Positions 5,541-6,198 of a DNA stretch of 6,198 nucleotides are shown in pieces. A program made the translations under genes and the position numbers. Location: NCBI GenBank assembly GCA_026417715.1, contig JAOACU010000176.1, positions 1 to 6,198 of the forward strand. The letters are read 5' to 3'. Every line of letters starts with the position of its first letter. Position 1 is the stretch's first letter. Source of the DNA: Anaerolineae bacterium (GTDB taxonomy: Bacteria > Chloroflexota > Anaerolineae > UBA4142). The notes under the pieces are model-generated. The model made no database searches and was not told the origin of the DNA. It saw nothing but the letters and a program-made list of their open reading frames with translations.

Positions 5541-5546
5541 AAGGAG
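5541..5546 (+). promoter_or_regulatory. Shine-Dalgarno AAGGAG
   Basis: AAGGAG lies 7 nt before the ATG at 5554. It supports that ATG as the start of the partial gene running off the right edge. Confidence 0.8.
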
Positions 5547-5553
5547 TAACCCA

Positions 5554-6198
5554 ATGCGCCGCCTCCTCGTGTTCGTCGGACTTGTTACACTGGCTGCACT
5601 TGTCACGCCGCGCGCACATAGTGCGACCACGCTCGCCCCCGATGCTCTGCGCGATTTTCAACTTGTCTCTGCGAATACGGGCTGGGTCTGGCTCGCGCAC
5701 GATTTGTTCTGCACACGTGACGATGGACAAACATGGACGCGTATCACGCCATTGCACTCATCCACCGCGCGCATCCTCGCGGTTCATTTTCTCGATGCGC
5801 GCGATGGTTGGGTCTTGTTTATCGAACCGAACGCAACGTTCACCCTCGCACGTACGCGCGATGGTGGCACAACATGGCAAATACAACCCCTTGCGCTCTT
5901 TGCGCCCAACGATCCAAACGCACTCGTGCACACGGCACATTTCCATTTCCTCGATGCACAAACAGGCTGGCTCGCATTCGAACGCGCGACGAGTAGCAAC
6001 TTTAGCGCGGGCGTGCTGTTTCACACAACCGACGGTGGCGCAACATGGCACGCGCGCACATTGCCGATGGGCGCGCCCGTCGTCTTTGCTGATGCGATGC
6101 GCGGTTGGACAGCGGGCGGTGCAACTGGCGACGCGCTCTATCGCACAACCGATGGCGGATTCATGTGGTCACCTGATCCACTTGCCGATTCATTGCGC
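5554..6198 (+). CDS. Secreted Asp-box/YCF48-like beta-propeller protein (partial, 3' end outside window)
   Basis: The frame is open for 215 codons to the window edge. Residues 1-24 (MRRLLVFVGLVTLAALVTPR, then AHSA) form a signal peptide: two arginines, a hydrophobic core, and likely cleavage around 22-24. The mature part alternates two motifs. Asp boxes lie at 54-61 (TRDDGQTW), 101-108 (TRDGGTTW), 158-165 (TTDGGATW) and 198-205 (TTDGGFMW). Aromatic blade strands ending in GW lie at 35-44, 77-86, 130-139 and 176-185 (for example VHFLDARDGW). This pattern is typical of BNR/Asp-box and YCF48-like propellers found in exported proteins. At least four blades are present and a full propeller would need more beyond the edge. 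No catalytic role can be assigned, because Asp boxes are structural turns. The gene has its own promoter and Shine-Dalgarno sequence, and no link to the importer is evident. Confidence 0.85.
   Translation, partial: MRRLLVFVGLVTLAALVTPRAHSATTLAPDALRDFQLVSANTGWVWLAHDLFCTRDDGQTWTRITPLHSSTARILAVHFLDARDGWVLFIEPNATFTLARTRDGGTTWQIQPLALFAPNDPNALVHTAHFHFLDAQTGWLAFERATSSNFSAGVLFHTTDGGATWHARTLPMGAPVVFADAMRGWTAGGATGDALYRTTDGGFMWSPDPLADSLR

Noticed and set aside
5733..6051. Plus- and minus-strand frames of 70-100 codons between 5733 and 6051
   Set aside because: They are out-of-frame shadows of the Asp-box protein, whose frame has a signal peptide, a Shine-Dalgarno sequence and repeated motifs.

Overview
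The window reads as a chromosomal fragment of a high-GC, probably Chloroflexota-like (Anaerolineae-type) bacterium. This placement is inferred from protein style and from abundant short palindromic and heptameric intergenic repeats; no marker gene is present to prove it.

Layout. Positions 1-227 are non-coding and packed with repeats: a long hairpin, a two-hairpin module, a diverged direct repeat and a short run of 7-bp units. A good sigma70-type promoter (228-256) and a strong Shine-Dalgarno sequence follow and lead into a three-gene peptide/nickel-type ABC importer operon. Its genes are a membrane-anchored family 5 solute-binding protein (297-2009), a DppB/OppB-like permease (2128-3111) and a DppC/OppC-like permease (3108-4043, ATGA-coupled). 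Between the binding protein and the first permease lies an array of fifteen consecutive 7-bp units (2015-2119) that switches orientation in the middle and so forms a long inverted repeat. No ATPase gene (dppD/dppF type) follows within the window.

Instead, 13 nt after the second permease comes a small MntA-type nucleotidyltransferase (4057-4350), the antitoxin half of an MNT/HEPN toxin-antitoxin pair. An ATGA-coupled second reading frame starts at 4347 as a HEPN toxin gene would, but it runs into an IS5-family insertion sequence (about 4472-5423, intact 280-aa DDE transposase on the minus strand) and stops 52 codons in. The antitoxin therefore looks orphaned.

Beyond the IS, a new promoter (5486-5514) and ribosome binding site start a secreted protein with Asp-box/YCF48-like beta-propeller repeats (5554 onward). 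It is open to the right edge.

How the genes work together: the binding protein captures an oligopeptide-like or related ligand outside the membrane and passes it to the two-permease channel. The ATPases must be encoded elsewhere or be shared. The MNT/HEPN remnant, the IS and the repeat elements mark the 3' side of the operon as a rearranged region. The last gene appears to be an independent transcription unit.
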